Assembly (NCBI GenBank): GCA_964371055.1
Contig: CAYJLF010000024.1
Location: 1-64,000, forward strand
Length of the DNA: 64,000 nt
Source of the DNA: CAYJLF01 sp964371055
GTDB lineage: Bacteria > Eisenbacteria > RBG-16-71-46 > CAIMUX01
Direction of reading: 5' to 3'
The position numbers were made by a program, and so were the translations under genes. Below the pieces are notes generated by a model. It searched no databases. It was not told where the DNA came from and worked only from the letters and a program-made list of their open reading frames with translations. Below, in pieces: positions 27,154 through 38,178 of the stretch (position 1 is its first letter; every line of letters begins with the position of its first letter).

Positions 27154-28613
27154 CGCGATCGGCTACGCCCGTCGCGCCCGTTGCCGTCCCGGGCGCCGCT
27201 TCGGTCCTCCTTCGGCTCCCCGGATCCCTTTCCTGCGCCGCGGTCCTGAGAGCCTCGGCCTTCGGGTCGGGGCCGCGGAGGTTCACCCTTCCCCCCCCGC
27301 ACCTCCCGATCTCCGCGGCTCCGATCCTCCTCTTTCCTCGGCTCGATCCGCTCCGGGCGGCCGCCGTCCGGCCGCTCTTCCCGCGTGCGGGGTTCCCGTG
27401 GCTCTACCCCGTCCGGCCGGTTCTCGTTCCGCGGCTTGTCTCCGCGCCGGGCCTCGACCTCCCGTTCCTCCCGGAGTTGCCGGACCGCCCGGTCGATCCG
27501 CTCTTCATGGCTCCGGCCCCAGGGGGTCAGTTCCGGCCGCTCGGACCGCTCGCGATCTCCTGGGACGGCGGACGGCCGCCCTCCGTGGTCGGCCCGGCGG
27601 TCGCCCCAGGCGTCCCGGAAGTGGCCGCGCATCTCGCTCCGATGATCACGCGAGGACCAGACCCAGCGGCCATCAGGACCGTTCCAGTGATTCCCGCGCC
27701 AGTGGCGCGGGCGCCAGGTACGCCAGACCTCATAGGTGTAACAGGGGCTGAAGACCACGCGGAAGTCGATCCATCCCCAGCTCCGGATGTTGCCGGCGTG
27801 GATCTGCACCGCTGAACAGGCCGGTCCGTAGGGGTCGACCCAACCGCCCCCGTGGCAGTCCGAGCACAGATAGCGCGGATAACTGACCCGCCGGCCGAGG
27901 TGCCAGAAGAGGTAGGCGGAGGCGAATCGCTCCGGCCGGTGCGAGGCGGGGACGAGTTGCTCACAGAAACGACGGATCCGGTAGAACGGGTCGCCGACGA
28001 CCCAGCCGCTGTCCCAGACATCGCACTCGCCGTCCCACCAGGCCGGGTCGGGATCGACCAGGCGGCCATCGACGAGCCAGTGCGGATAGCGGTGGCGCAT
28101 CGGCTCGAAGGAGGCGACGGCGTAGACATACTCGATTCCGGGAGGACCGGCGAAGACCAGGTTGTGTCCGCTGCCCCGGGTGGGAAGACGATAGGTCGCT
28201 CGCCCGGAGACGAAGCCGTCGTCATGCACTCCGGGGTAGAGCAGCCGCACCCGTCCCTCGGTGTCGACCGAAAAGACGGTCACGTAGCAGTCGGCGTTCG
28301 CGCGGAAGTGCAGGTAGGCGCGATCGCCGGCGTAGACGACCGATCCGGCCGCCGGATCGGCCCAGAGCTCCACCTCGAGGCCGCGGTCGGGCACGGGGAT
28401 CAGCTTGTCGGGCCCCGACGGCACACCCTGCAGCCCCACGGAGATCGGAGTGGCGACTCCGAGCCCGACTTCGAGGCGAACCTGGGTCGCGTCGGCCAGC
28501 GCGACGGGCGCCGCTCCCATGAAGAGGCCGAGCAGTACGACGAGAGACTTCGGGCCCTGGGCGCGACTCCGCCCCGAGGCGGTTCCACGCGCCGTGAATT
28601 TCTGCTTCCTCAT
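27150..28613 (-). CDS. Exported protein with DUF4384-like domain and charged tail
   Basis: A 487-residue exported protein. The signal (about 24-43, LVVLLGLFMGAAPVALA) is followed by a DUF4384-like region near 70-150, recognisable from YLHFRANADCYVTVFSVDTEGRVRLLYP-type sequence. A central Trp- and Cys-rich part (160-320) contains CSDCHGGG and many aromatic residues. The last 150 residues are a highly charged Arg/Glu/Asp/Gly/Pro stretch with no predicted fold. DUF4384 proteins are often found at the cell surface or fused to kinases, and function is unknown. The start at 28613 is chosen because GAGGTGAAGG precedes it; a GTG three codons upstream overlaps the stop of the lipoprotein gene. The two genes are probably cotranscribed. 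Confidence 0.75.
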   Translation of the reverse strand: MRKQKFTARGTASGRSRAQGPKSLVVLLGLFMGAAPVALADATQVRLEVGLGVATPISVGLQGVPSGPDKLIPVPDRGLEVELWADPAAGSVVYAGDRAYLHFRANADCYVTVFSVDTEGRVRLLYPGVHDDGFVSGRATYRLPTRGSGHNLVFAGPPGIEYVYAVASFEPMRHRYPHWLVDGRLVDPDPAWWDGECDVWDSGWVVGDPFYRIRRFCEQLVPASHRPERFASAYLFWHLGRRVSYPRYLCSDCHGGGWVDPYGPACSAVQIHAGNIRSWGWIDFRVVFSPCYTYEVWRTWRPRHWRGNHWNGPDGRWVWSSRDHRSEMRGHFRDAWGDRRADHGGRPSAVPGDRERSERPELTPWGRSHEERIDRAVRQLREEREVEARRGDKPRNENRPDGVEPREPRTREERPDGGRPERIEPRKEEDRSRGDREVRGGKGEPPRPRPEGRGSQDRGAGKGSGEPKEDRSGARDGNGRDGRSRSR

Positions 28614-28618
28614 GGCCT

Positions 28619-29590
28619 TCACCTCGCTTCCCTGCCGTGTTCATGCACCCGGAGTCCGCCGCCGACACGTTTGACCGGCGCGTCACTACCGGGACGAACA
28701 AGCTCGGGGTTTCCCCGATCGGTCTGGTAGGCCCAGTCGAGGATGACGCGGTCCGGCGTCACCGACGCCACCCGGAACTTCGCGTAGTGGTCGTCCCAGG
28801 TCCACACCAGGTAGGAGTGCCCTTCGATGAGCGGGACCTCGCCCCGCGGTGACCATCCCTCTTCCGGCGCCCAGTCGACCAGGTCGAGCGCGCGATAGCC
28901 TGCGTCCTGGATGTCGGTGTAGACGTCGGCCGACCGCTCGGTCGCGACCATCCACGCCCCCTCGTTCTCGGAGTGCCAGAAGTAGATGTCCGCCTCGAGT
29001 TCCTGGAAGTCGACGGTCCGATCCGCCGAGAAGTCGTAACCGGAGTCGCGCGACTCGATGCGCGCGTTCCGAAGTCGGAGGCCACCCCCCTCGGGCCGCG
29101 GCGTGTCGTGGATCGAGGGCGCGAAGAGCTCGCTCTCGTTCCCGGAGAAGTCGTAGGCCGCGATGGTGTAGTAGTAGGTGACCCCGTTGCGGACATCGCG
29201 ATCGACGAAGCTCGCCGCCGACGCCCCCACCGACGCGATGCGCGGGTAATAGCCCGAGGACTCCGTGCTCCGGTAGATCCGGTAGCCGGCCAGGTCCTCC
29301 TCGCTGTTCGGAGACCAGAGGAGCAACACTTCGCGATCCCCGGTGACACTCCAGAGGTCGAACGGCGTGAGCGGCGCAGAGTAGTCCGGCCGGTACGGAT
29401 CGCGAGGGTCCCCGCAGTCGTCATAGCAATCGTCACACCCGGTGAGCAGCGTGCCCGCACCGAGCGTCAGACCGATCAGGAGAATGAGCCCGACCCGCGA
29501 CCGCCCGGCCGCGTGCGACCGGATCGAGCCCTCGCCGCGCTGGGTCTGTCGGTCCCGCGGACGCCTGACCATGAAGCCCTTCCTGTTCAT
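28619..29590 (-). CDS. Lipoprotein with fibronectin type III domain
   Basis: A 323-residue lipoprotein. After a long basic N-terminal region, the hydrophobic stretch LILLIGLTLGAGTLLTGC ends in a lipobox with the acylated Cys at 52. A fibronectin type III domain follows (about 72-165), marked by LLLWSPNSEEDLAGYRIYR and TYYYTIAAYDFSGNES. The C-terminal 150 residues form an unrecognised beta-rich domain with several tryptophans. The ATG at 29590 follows GGGAGGGAA. It is likely anchored in the outer membrane or inner membrane and may bind carbohydrate or proteins. It is followed directly by the DUF4384 gene. Confidence 0.8.
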   Translation of the reverse strand: MNRKGFMVRRPRDRQTQRGEGSIRSHAAGRSRVGLILLIGLTLGAGTLLTGCDDCYDDCGDPRDPYRPDYSAPLTPFDLWSVTGDREVLLLWSPNSEEDLAGYRIYRSTESSGYYPRIASVGASAASFVDRDVRNGVTYYYTIAAYDFSGNESELFAPSIHDTPRPEGGGLRLRNARIESRDSGYDFSADRTVDFQELEADIYFWHSENEGAWMVATERSADVYTDIQDAGYRALDLVDWAPEEGWSPRGEVPLIEGHSYLVWTWDDHYAKFRVASVTPDRVILDWAYQTDRGNPELVRPGSDAPVKRVGGGLRVHEHGREAR

Positions 29591-30106
29591 CGTTCCCTCC
29601 CGCCGCCATGCATGCATTCCCCGGCGACCTTTCGGGTCGTCCCCCGTCAAGCAAAGTGCCAACGGCGGACCTAAAGCGGGCGGAGTGCGCTGCGACCGGC
29701 GATCGCGCCGGGAGCGGCTTGGCAACGACCTGTCACGCAATCGATTATGGGGACGACCACCACGCGGGAGTCGCCTGCGGACTCCGTCCCCCACGGGTTG
29801 AGAGTCTACGAACGCACGGCCGCGAGGGGACGGCCGAGTCTGGGACTGCTTGGAGCGGGACTCCACTCGGGGGCGGGAATCACACACTGTTGCCTGGACG
29901 CCACGGAGGGAGCCGGTAGCTGAGCCCCGGCCGAAGGCCGGCTGGGTGCGCCGCTCTGTCCCGGACACGCCGGGGACGCGCCACCTGCGCGGCGGGGATC
30001 GCATGCGTCGGCCGTGTTATTCTGCGCGGGCGCGGTCTGTTCCGGGTGACCGCGCGGTCCCGCGCGCCTCATCCGCGGGGGTGTCACCAGGCATCGAGGA
30101 GCGACG
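29591..30106. other. 516-base non-coding gap between divergent genes
   Basis: No open frame here looks like a gene. The side next to the lipoprotein gene has a sigma-54-like element (29647-29662) and a small hairpin in the leader (GACGACC and GGTCGCC around CGAAA, near 29623-29640). A strong hairpin, CCGGCC-GAA-GGCCGG, lies at 29928-29942. I looked for GEMM, cobalamin and TPP riboswitch cores on both strands and did not find a convincing one. Confidence 0.6.
29647..29662 (-). promoter_or_regulatory. Possible sigma-54 promoter of the lipoprotein gene
   Basis: On the minus strand TTGGCAC is followed after five bases by TTGA, a perfect -24 element and a -12 element with A for C (TTGC expected). 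The spacing equals that of real sigma-54 promoters, and the lipoprotein ATG lies about 45 bases beyond the expected start point. Two sigma-54-type activators plus an NtrX-like regulator are in the window. Confidence 0.3.
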
Positions 30107-31201
30107 ATGGACAGCGGACGAGAGGAGGCCGCGGCTCGGCGCGTGCCGCTGCTCGGGCTCGATGCCGAACAGATGCGGGCGGCGCCCGGCCCCCTCGGCG
30201 AGCTGCCGGCGTTCCGCGCCCGCCAGGTGGCCCGCTGGGTCTACGCCCGGGGCGAGACCCGTTTCGAGATGATGACCGACCTCGGGGCGCCGCTCCGTCG
30301 CGAGCTGGAACGCCATTACTCCCTCGAGCCTGCACCGGTCGTGGATCTGCGCCGGGCCCGCGGAGACGAGGCGATCAAGCTGCTGCTTGGGTTGGAGGAC
30401 GGCAAGTCGATCGAGACGGTCCTGATCGACGCGGGACGCCGCCGGACCATCTGCGTCTCCTCCCAGGCCGGCTGCGCGTATGGCTGCGCCTTCTGCGCCA
30501 CCGCGGCGATGGGCGGCGGCCGCAACCTCGACGTGCGGGAGATCGTCTCCCAGGTGCTGCAGGTCCGCCGGGTGATGCGCGAGGCCGGGATGGACGGGGG
30601 CCACAACGTCGTCTTCATGGGGATGGGAGAACCGCTCGCGAACCTGGTCCACCTCGTCCCGGCGCTCCGCCTCCTCCAGGCAGATGAGGGACTGGCCGTC
30701 GGGCGCCGCCGCATCACCGTCTCCACCGTCGGCCTGGTTCCCCAGATCCGCGCCCTGGCCGAGACGGACGTCAAGGTCAGGCTCGCGTTCTCCTTGAACG
30801 CAACGACCGACGAGGTCCGCGATCGGATCATGCCGGTCAATCTGAAGTATCCCTTCCGCGAGGTCCTCGAGGCGCTCCGGGATTTCCAGCGCAGGAAGCG
30901 CATGCGGGTCACGCTCGAGTATGTCCTGCTGCGCGGCGTGAACGACTCCGACGACGACGGCCGCCGGTTGGCCCGCATCGCGCGCGACCTGAACTGCCGG
31001 GTCAACCTGATCGCGTACAACCCTCATCCCGCGGCGCCCTTCACGCCGACCGACGACGACGGCATCGCATCCTTCGTCCGGGCCCTCGCTCCGGTCGCGC
31101 CATCCGTCACGCTTCGCTACAGCAAGGGACGCGACATCCTCGCCGCCTGCGGACAACTCTCGACCGTCTGGAGGGACCACGAGACCGGCCGGGCGAAATA
31201 G
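30107..31201 (+). CDS. rlmN: Dual-specificity 23S rRNA/tRNA adenine-C2 methyltransferase
   Basis: A 364-residue radical SAM enzyme that methylates C2 of A2503 in 23S rRNA and A37 of some tRNAs. The three cluster cysteines are C123, C127 and C130 in CAYGCAFC; the C-terminal resolving Cys is C348 in ILAACGQL. GMGEPLAN, SLNATTDEVRDRIMPVN and LRGVND are RlmN hallmarks. The N-terminal helical domain (about 12-75) includes FRARQVARWVY. The ATG follows GAGGAGCG. It lies 49 bases upstream of the sensor kinase gene, possibly in one transcript. Confidence 0.96.
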   Translation: MDSGREEAAARRVPLLGLDAEQMRAAPGPLGELPAFRARQVARWVYARGETRFEMMTDLGAPLRRELERHYSLEPAPVVDLRRARGDEAIKLLLGLEDGKSIETVLIDAGRRRTICVSSQAGCAYGCAFCATAAMGGGRNLDVREIVSQVLQVRRVMREAGMDGGHNVVFMGMGEPLANLVHLVPALRLLQADEGLAVGRRRITVSTVGLVPQIRALAETDVKVRLAFSLNATTDEVRDRIMPVNLKYPFREVLEALRDFQRRKRMRVTLEYVLLRGVNDSDDDGRRLARIARDLNCRVNLIAYNPHPAAPFTPTDDDGIASFVRALAPVAPSVTLRYSKGRDILAACGQLSTVWRDHETGRAK

Positions 31202-31250
31202 ACGCTCGAGGATCGAGCCCTCGAGGGCGCCGGTCCGCGCCGGAGTCCGG

Positions 31251-32856
31251 TTGCGCACGCGCCTCTTCCTGCTCGTGCTGGCGGCGAGCCTGCTTCCCGC
31301 CTCGCTCGTCCTCCTGGTGGCGTGGGTGCAACTCGGACGCCAGATCGGGGTCTGGACCATCCCGTCGGTGGAGACTGCCCTGCACGTCGCCCTCAACGTA
31401 AACCGACGAGCTCTGGACCGCCTGAGCGGCGTCCTCGCCACCGAGGGGCGCATCCTCGCGGAAAGCTCCCTCTTTCCTCCCGCCCCGGCCGACACCGTCG
31501 GACTGAGCGAGCTTCTCGCCTCGGGCTGCCGGGAGTTCGGGATCGACCTGGCGCAGTTCTACGCCGCCGACGGAGACCGCTTCCTGCTCCTCTCCTCTCA
31601 GACGGCGGCCGGGGCGGGCGGCCCGGACGAGTCGCGGCAGCTTCACCCTCCCGCGGTTTCCGGCATCGGTCCACAGCGACCGCTTCCGCTCCGTTTTCGC
31701 GATCCAGAGGCCGACCTCCTGGCGGTTCCCACCTACCTCTGGGAACGCACGCCCGGGACCGACACGACGAGGCTGCGGGGGGCGCTGGTGCTCGGCATCC
31801 AACTGGGACCGGACTACTACGAGCAGCTCCAGGAGGTCTCGCGCAGTCTCTCGCTCTACCGCCGGCTCCAGGAGATGGGACGGCTGCTGCGGACCGGCTA
31901 TGGCCTGCTCGCCGGCCTGGTGCTCGCCGCCTCGCTCGGGTTGAGCCTTTTCATCGCCCGCCGGGTGGCCTCAAGCGTCTCGCGTCCGATCGATGCTCTG
32001 ATCGTCGACATGGATCGGATCGGGCGACACGCCGCCGACGCTCCCGATTCTCCCGGACCGGGCGGAATCGAGCGGGGGACTTCCATTCCCGAGCTCTCCC
32101 GGCTGGCCTTCGCCTTCGACACGATGCGCCGCACCCTGCGGGACTACGAGGACCGGCTGCGCGAATCAGAACGGGTGCGCGGAGCGCAGGAGACGGCGCG
32201 CTTCGTCGCCCACGAGATCCGCAACACGCTGACCCCGATCCGCGCCTCGCTGGCGGTGCTGGAGCGGCAACTCCGCGAGGCCGCCGGGGACCAGCGTCCC
32301 CGCGCGACCCGCGCGCTCGAGTTGATTCAGCGGGAAACCGACCGCATGACCGCGTTAGCCGGCGCGTTCAGCGAGTACGCCCGGTTTCCCGAACGCCACC
32401 CGGAACGACTCGATCTCGCCCGGCTCGCGGCCGAGGTCGCGCGCGCCGAGGTCCCGGGGCGGATCGAACTCGCGATCGACGCGCCGGGACCGGTGCCCGA
32501 GGTCCACGTCGATCGGGAAGAGATGGAACGAATCGTCCGCAATCTCGTCAAGAACGGGGTCGAGGCGATTCCGGAATCGGGCCGGATCGAGGTGCGCTGT
32601 CACGCGGGCGAGCGCGGGGATATCGTGCTCGAGATCGCGGACTCGGGAGTGGGGATGGACGAGGAGACCCTGCGTCAGGCGCTCCACCCCGGCTTCACGA
32701 CCAAGGAGACCGGGAGCGGGCTGGGACTGGCGCTGGTCCGGCGATCGATCAGCCACTACGGTGGGTCGGTGCAGCTCGAAAGCCGGCGCGGCGAAGGAAC
32801 TCGTTGTTGCATCCGACTGCCCGCGGCACCGGCCGCGACGGCGGGGAGAGATGAGA

Positions 32857-32885
<29 letters not shown>
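31251..32885 (+). CDS. NtrY-like membrane sensor histidine kinase
   Basis: A 544-residue kinase with transmembrane helices at about 5-26 and 217-237 flanking a periplasmic sensor region of about 190 residues that I do not recognise. A HAMP domain follows (238-290). The dimerisation helix carries the phospho-accepting H321 in FVAHEIRNTLTPI. The ATPase domain has the N box (RNLVKNGVEAI), G1 (DSGVGMDEE) and G2 (GSGLGLALV). The start is a TTG at 31251, just after GGAG; no ATG fits. Its end overlaps the response regulator start by about 29 bases. The order kinase, sigma-54-type regulator, DUF4390 resembles the ntrY-ntrX region of betaproteobacteria. Confidence 0.9.
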
Positions 32886-34337
<1,452 letters not shown>

Positions 34338-34341
<4 letters not shown>

Positions 34342-35039
34342 ACACCCGCCTCGCTCGAGGCGTGGCGCTGGTGGGGCTCCTCGCCTGCCTCTCGAGCGTC
34401 GCGTCCGGCCGCTCCCCGGAGGTCACCGCCGCCGGAGGCGACTCCCTCGGGCTATGGGTACTCGTCCACTGGGAAGACCCCCTCCCCGCGTTCGTGGAGG
34501 AACGTCTGGAGCGCGGCATTCCGGCCACGATCGGACTCCAGGCCGAGCTCTTCGCCGGACGCTCGATGTGGCGCGATCGGCGCGTGGCCGTGGCGGTTCA
34601 TGAGATGCAGATCGCCCGCGACGCCTGGGCGGGAGGCTGGCTCCTGGTCGACGGCACGGCCGTGGCGGTGCACGACTCGCTCCCCGGCCTGCGCGCCGCG
34701 ATCGCCCGGCAGAGAATCCGGCTCCCCCTCGATCGCACCTGGTGCGATCGCACGACCTCCTACCGCGTCGAGGTGACGGCCTATGTCGTCCCGCTCACCG
34801 CCCGGGACGCGGGAGAGGTCGAATCGTGGCTGGGCGGGCAGATCAAGGGGCTCGGGCGAGGGATCCTCGGAATTCCCAAGGCGCTCTTCGGCGTCGTCCG
34901 GGATCTGTCGGGGCTGGGAGAGCGCGCCAGTCGCGGCCGAAGCCAGCCGTTTCGCCTGGAGGCACGACCGGACGATCGCGTGGACGTGGTGAGCGCAGAG
35001 CAGAGCGAATCCGGGAATCAGGAGAGAGACGCCGACTGA
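34338..35039 (+). CDS. DUF4390 family exported protein
   Basis: A 233-residue exported protein of the DUF4390 type. A signal peptide (about 1-24) is followed by a domain with two halves, recognisable by IPATIGLQAELFAGRSMWRD and the GGQIKGLGRGILGIP stretch. Family function is unknown; in betaproteobacteria DUF4390 genes lie beside ntrY-ntrX, and the same arrangement is seen here, supporting both assignments. The start is a GTG overlapping the regulator's stop (GTGA) and following GGAGGAG. The C-terminus is polar. It probably acts in the periplasm, perhaps linked to the sensor domain of the kinase. Confidence 0.75.
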
Positions 35040-35067
35040 CCGCGATCCGGTCTTCGGTTCCGTGCTT

Positions 35068-36183
35068 CTACCTGAGGATGCGGAGCGGAATCGGCTTCCC
35101 GGCGGCGGCACCACTCAGGCGCAGCCAGTAGGCTCCGCTGGCCAGCGACCCGCCTTCCGCGCCCCCGGCCCCGAGGACCGCGGTCCAGGTCTGCGCGGCG
35201 GAGGGGGCGAAGGTCAGGCGGGAGACGACGCGACCGGAGAGATCGTAGAGAACGCCCTCCAGCACTCCGCTCGCCGCACCAGGCAGGCGCAGCGTCAGAG
35301 ACTGCCCCACCCGCGCGGGGTTCGGTCCCAGGCGGACCGCCAGCGGCATCTCCAAAGTCTCGATCCCGGCCAGCGCCTGATAGAACGCGATCAGTCCGGC
35401 CACCGATGTCGGCAACGCGATGTCTGGATTCTCGATCGTTCCGTCTCCGCGGGCTTCGGCGCCGCCAAAGAGCACTCGGAAGTCCTCGGCGAAGATCTCG
35501 TGGGGGCGATCGGCGTGGACGGCCTGGGCATGGAAGCGGGACGAATCCGCCACGCCTCTCAGAGCAGCCCAGGAATTCCAGCCATCCACGGCCGACTCAG
35601 GCAGGAAGTGACGATGCACGCAATGGCCGATCTCGTGCGTGACCAGGAACGCGACCTGCCAAGGCTCGTAGGCCCGGACCCCCGGGCTGAGATAGATGGC
35701 ACGCCCGTCAGCCGAGGATGAGAGACGGCCGGACCGCGGATAGGGAAGAACGAAGATCTGCACGTCGAGCGGGTCGAGGAACTCCCGCGGGATCTCCTCC
35801 AGCGCCCGGAGGACCACCGCCAGATCGGCGGGATGAAACGATCCGTCTCCGGGGTTCAGGATCTCCGGGTCCTCGGTGGAGGTAATCAGTCTCACGCGCG
35901 CGCCGCCAACCTCGCGGAAAGCCAATTCGCCGGTCGGCAGCGACTCGGTGTGCGAACTCAAGACCTCCTCCGCGGGGATCAGGGTGATCCTGGGGGCGAA
36001 CGGGACCGAGATGGCTGCGGTGGAAGCGGTTGCGATCCCAAGGGTTACCAAGACAGTGAGAGCGAGTCCGAATAGACGCGCAGAGACCCCTCGCCGAACG
36101 GCGCCCCTCGTCTGGTAACCGATTGGACGACAAGCAGTAGCTGGTTCCTGCTCCGAAGATGCGCCGTGGGATCGTGTTGCCAT
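35068..36183 (-). CDS. Secreted zinc metallopeptidase with C-terminal beta domain
   Basis: A 371-residue exported protein. The hydrophobic signal (about 36-57) comes after an unusually long polar N-terminus. The zinc-binding motif HEIGH (H183, E184, H187) sits in FLVTHEIGHCVHRH; HEIFAEDFRVLFGG further on may give the third ligand. The family is not clear to me. The last 80 residues begin with LGPNPA and contain VLYDLSGRVVSRL and SGAYWLRL, a FlgD-like/sorting-type C-terminal domain like that of the S8 peptidase at 13.7 kb. The ATG at 36183 has no ribosome-binding site but lies six bases after a TATACT box, so the mRNA is probably leaderless. Confidence 0.82.
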   Translation of the reverse strand: MATRSHGASSEQEPATACRPIGYQTRGAVRRGVSARLFGLALTVLVTLGIATASTAAISVPFAPRITLIPAEEVLSSHTESLPTGELAFREVGGARVRLITSTEDPEILNPGDGSFHPADLAVVLRALEEIPREFLDPLDVQIFVLPYPRSGRLSSSADGRAIYLSPGVRAYEPWQVAFLVTHEIGHCVHRHFLPESAVDGWNSWAALRGVADSSRFHAQAVHADRPHEIFAEDFRVLFGGAEARGDGTIENPDIALPTSVAGLIAFYQALAGIETLEMPLAVRLGPNPARVGQSLTLRLPGAASGVLEGVLYDLSGRVVSRLTFAPSAAQTWTAVLGAGGAEGGSLASGAYWLRLSGAAAGKPIPLRILR

Positions 36184-36189
36184 GCGCAA

Positions 36190-36195
36190 AGTATA
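36190..36195 (-). promoter_or_regulatory. -10 box of a leaderless promoter (metallopeptidase)
   Basis: TATACT on the minus strand ends six bases before the ATG of the metallopeptidase gene. A TTGAGA box lies only 13 bases upstream of it, too close for a standard -35, so the upstream element is unclear. Confidence 0.4.
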
Positions 36196-36340
36196 GCGCA
36201 AACCATACTCTCAAGGGAAGCCCGTGTCATCAATCTGGGCCCGCTCGAAGCCCGAACTGGGGGGAGGCCGCGCCGGGGGAGCACGAGAACGGGCCGCCTT
36301 CCGACGACCCGCCTCCGGGAGAACAGAACTGGGCGAGGTC

Positions 36341-37450
36341 TCAGACCCCGCCGAAGGGGGGCATCGCGCCGGACGGAGGCGGAGGTGGAATCGGGGGCCC
36401 GGCCTCGACCGGCCGGCCCGGTCCACCGAAGCGGCTGAGGACCAGCGACCCCAGGCCGACCGTCGCCGCCAGGAAGACCACCGTCCACCCGAAGAAGATC
36501 AGCGCCCAACCGAACGCACCCATCACCCCTCCGATCGAGCGGAAGATCGCCCCGAAGAGAATGATGCCGAAGAAGAGCGCCAACCCGGCCCCCAGGGATC
36601 GGGTCCAGTTCCAGGTGACAGCACTCCCGGGCCGCGACCAGAGCCGTCCCCCGGTCGCAGTTGCGACGAGAACGAGACCGACGGCATGAGCGACCGGCAG
36701 TAACACGAAGAGGACCAGCGCGATCGGGATCCCGATCACGGTCACCAGGAGGAGGAGAAACGCCGCCGGAGCGAGCAGGACGATGGCGAGCCCCGCCGCC
36801 AGCGACTTCCAGGGACTCTGGATCAGGAAGTCCCCGACCCCGCGCATCCGCGTGTCGGCCAGGGCGTGGAGCAGCCATCCGAAGAGAAAGATCATGATTC
36901 CCAGCACGATCAGAGCCGTGAAGCCGACGAACGAGAAACCGCTCTGGGCGTGCCGGAGGTTGAGGATCTTCCCCGGCACGAAGTTCATCCCGACGTCCTG
37001 GCCGTGCAGGACCGCGTCAGGCTCGCGGTCGACGCGGCCGCCGATGCTCACCGCGCTGCCCCGCACGACGCTCCCGTCCTTCAAACGGACGTCGCCGCCG
37101 ATCGCGACCGCGTCCCCGCGGACCTGGCCGAAGACGGTGACATTGCCGCCGATGGAGACGACATCACCGTCCACCTCCTCCCCGGGTCCGATCGTGATGT
37201 CCTCCCCCGTCCGGACGACGCTCGCCTCATCGTCTTTCCGCGAGTACTCACGTCCCTGGATGACCACCCGGGTCGCCGTGTCTCCATCGGTGGAGATGCT
37301 CACCTCGTACTTGCCGTGTGTCCGGCCCTCGATCCGCAGCGTGTCGGTTCCCAGGTCGATGATCTTCTGGGCCGCGGCCGGCAGTGTGACCGACCACAGC
37401 GCGAACATCACGAGTGGAAGCGCGATCCGTTCAGCAACGAGGTTTCGCAT
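36341..37450 (-). CDS. Bactofilin-like domain protein with membrane helices
   Basis: A 369-residue exported and membrane-bound protein. A signal (about 8-28) leads to a region (30-160) with short repeated hydrophobic turns such as DGDVVSIGGNVTVFGQVRGDAVAIGGDV, the beta-helix style of polymer-forming bactofilin proteins. The second half has four to five transmembrane segments (about 170-340), and the C-terminus is Gly/Pro-rich. The ATG at 37450 follows GAGGAG at eight bases. It is the third gene of the ECF sigma/anti-sigma operon and overlaps the annotated end of the anti-sigma gene. A role as envelope stress sensor or effector is inferred from context. Confidence 0.8.
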   Translation of the reverse strand: MRNLVAERIALPLVMFALWSVTLPAAAQKIIDLGTDTLRIEGRTHGKYEVSISTDGDTATRVVIQGREYSRKDDEASVVRTGEDITIGPGEEVDGDVVSIGGNVTVFGQVRGDAVAIGGDVRLKDGSVVRGSAVSIGGRVDREPDAVLHGQDVGMNFVPGKILNLRHAQSGFSFVGFTALIVLGIMIFLFGWLLHALADTRMRGVGDFLIQSPWKSLAAGLAIVLLAPAAFLLLLVTVIGIPIALVLFVLLPVAHAVGLVLVATATGGRLWSRPGSAVTWNWTRSLGAGLALFFGIILFGAIFRSIGGVMGAFGWALIFFGWTVVFLAATVGLGSLVLSRFGGPGRPVEAGPPIPPPPPSGAMPPFGGV

Positions 37451-38075
37451 GATCCACACTCCTCACCCTTTTTTTTTCACCCGACCCGGTGATCCGCCAG
37501 AGGAGCAAGCCCGTCGCGATCGCTCCCAGCGCGAGCGCACCCCACAGCGTCGTGCCCAACCCCGCGACGGCGACCCGCACGGCCTTGGTGACCGGAGCGA
37601 AGCGGGAGAGAAACACCTTGGTGGTCGCCCAGGTGTCGCGGACGTTCTGGGCCCATCCGAACACGGAATCGAGCAGACCGATCCCCTGTCCCTCCACGCC
37701 ACCACCCGGACCCATCACCGCGAATCGGCCCGGCCAGAGCAGCAGCACGACAAAGACGACGAACACCAGCCCCGCCCCGCCGGCCAGCGCGTAGATCCAG
37801 ACCGGACGCAAGTGGGAGCGACGGGGAACCGCGTACGTCCCCTGCTGCGACCGCCCCGCCTGGACCGCGGCCCGGATCAGCACATCTTCCAGGTCGACCG
37901 GGAAGTCAGGCTCCGGCAGCGAGGAGAGGTCCCGCACCATCCGGCGTAGATCGGTGATTTCGAGCCGGCACTCGGTGCAGGCGCCGAGGTGCTCCTCCAC
38001 CTGGCCCCGCTCCGCCGGGTTCACCTCCCCTATGGCGTATTCCTGGAGGAGGTCTTTGTTGAAGGTGCATTTCAT
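37431..38075 (-). CDS. Anti-sigma factor with zinc-finger domain
   Basis: A 214-residue single-pass membrane protein. The cytoplasmic N-terminus has the zinc-binding anti-sigma (zf-HC2) pattern HLGACTEC, with an earlier Cys in MKCTFNKDLL. A transmembrane helix lies at about 93-115, and a second hydrophobic stretch follows near 175-195. It should hold the ECF sigma factor encoded upstream at the membrane and release it on an envelope signal. The ATG at 38075 is in the expected place. The last codons contain a run of nine A. Loss of one A would end the protein at 37463, just before the next gene's ribosome-binding site, instead of at 37431 inside that gene. Confidence 0.85.
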   Translation of the reverse strand: MKCTFNKDLLQEYAIGEVNPAERGQVEEHLGACTECRLEITDLRRMVRDLSSLPEPDFPVDLEDVLIRAAVQAGRSQQGTYAVPRRSHLRPVWIYALAGGAGLVFVVFVVLLLWPGRFAVMGPGGGVEGQGIGLLDSVFGWAQNVRDTWATTKVFLSRFAPVTKAVRVAVAGLGTTLWGALALGAIATGLLLWRITGSGEKKRVRSVDHAKPRC

Positions 38076-38178
38076 TCGCTTCGAGCTCCGTCTCCTTGGG
38101 GTTGCGACAGCATCCACCCACTGCCACCGCCCACGCGCCTCCGTACGTTCTCTCCCCCGTTCGGTTGCATGGCGCCCT

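Noticed and set aside
29600..29960. Possible GEMM or cobalamin riboswitch in the non-coding gap
   Set aside because: A GCAAAG piece and some stems recall GEMM, but the second conserved stem and the order do not fit on either strand.
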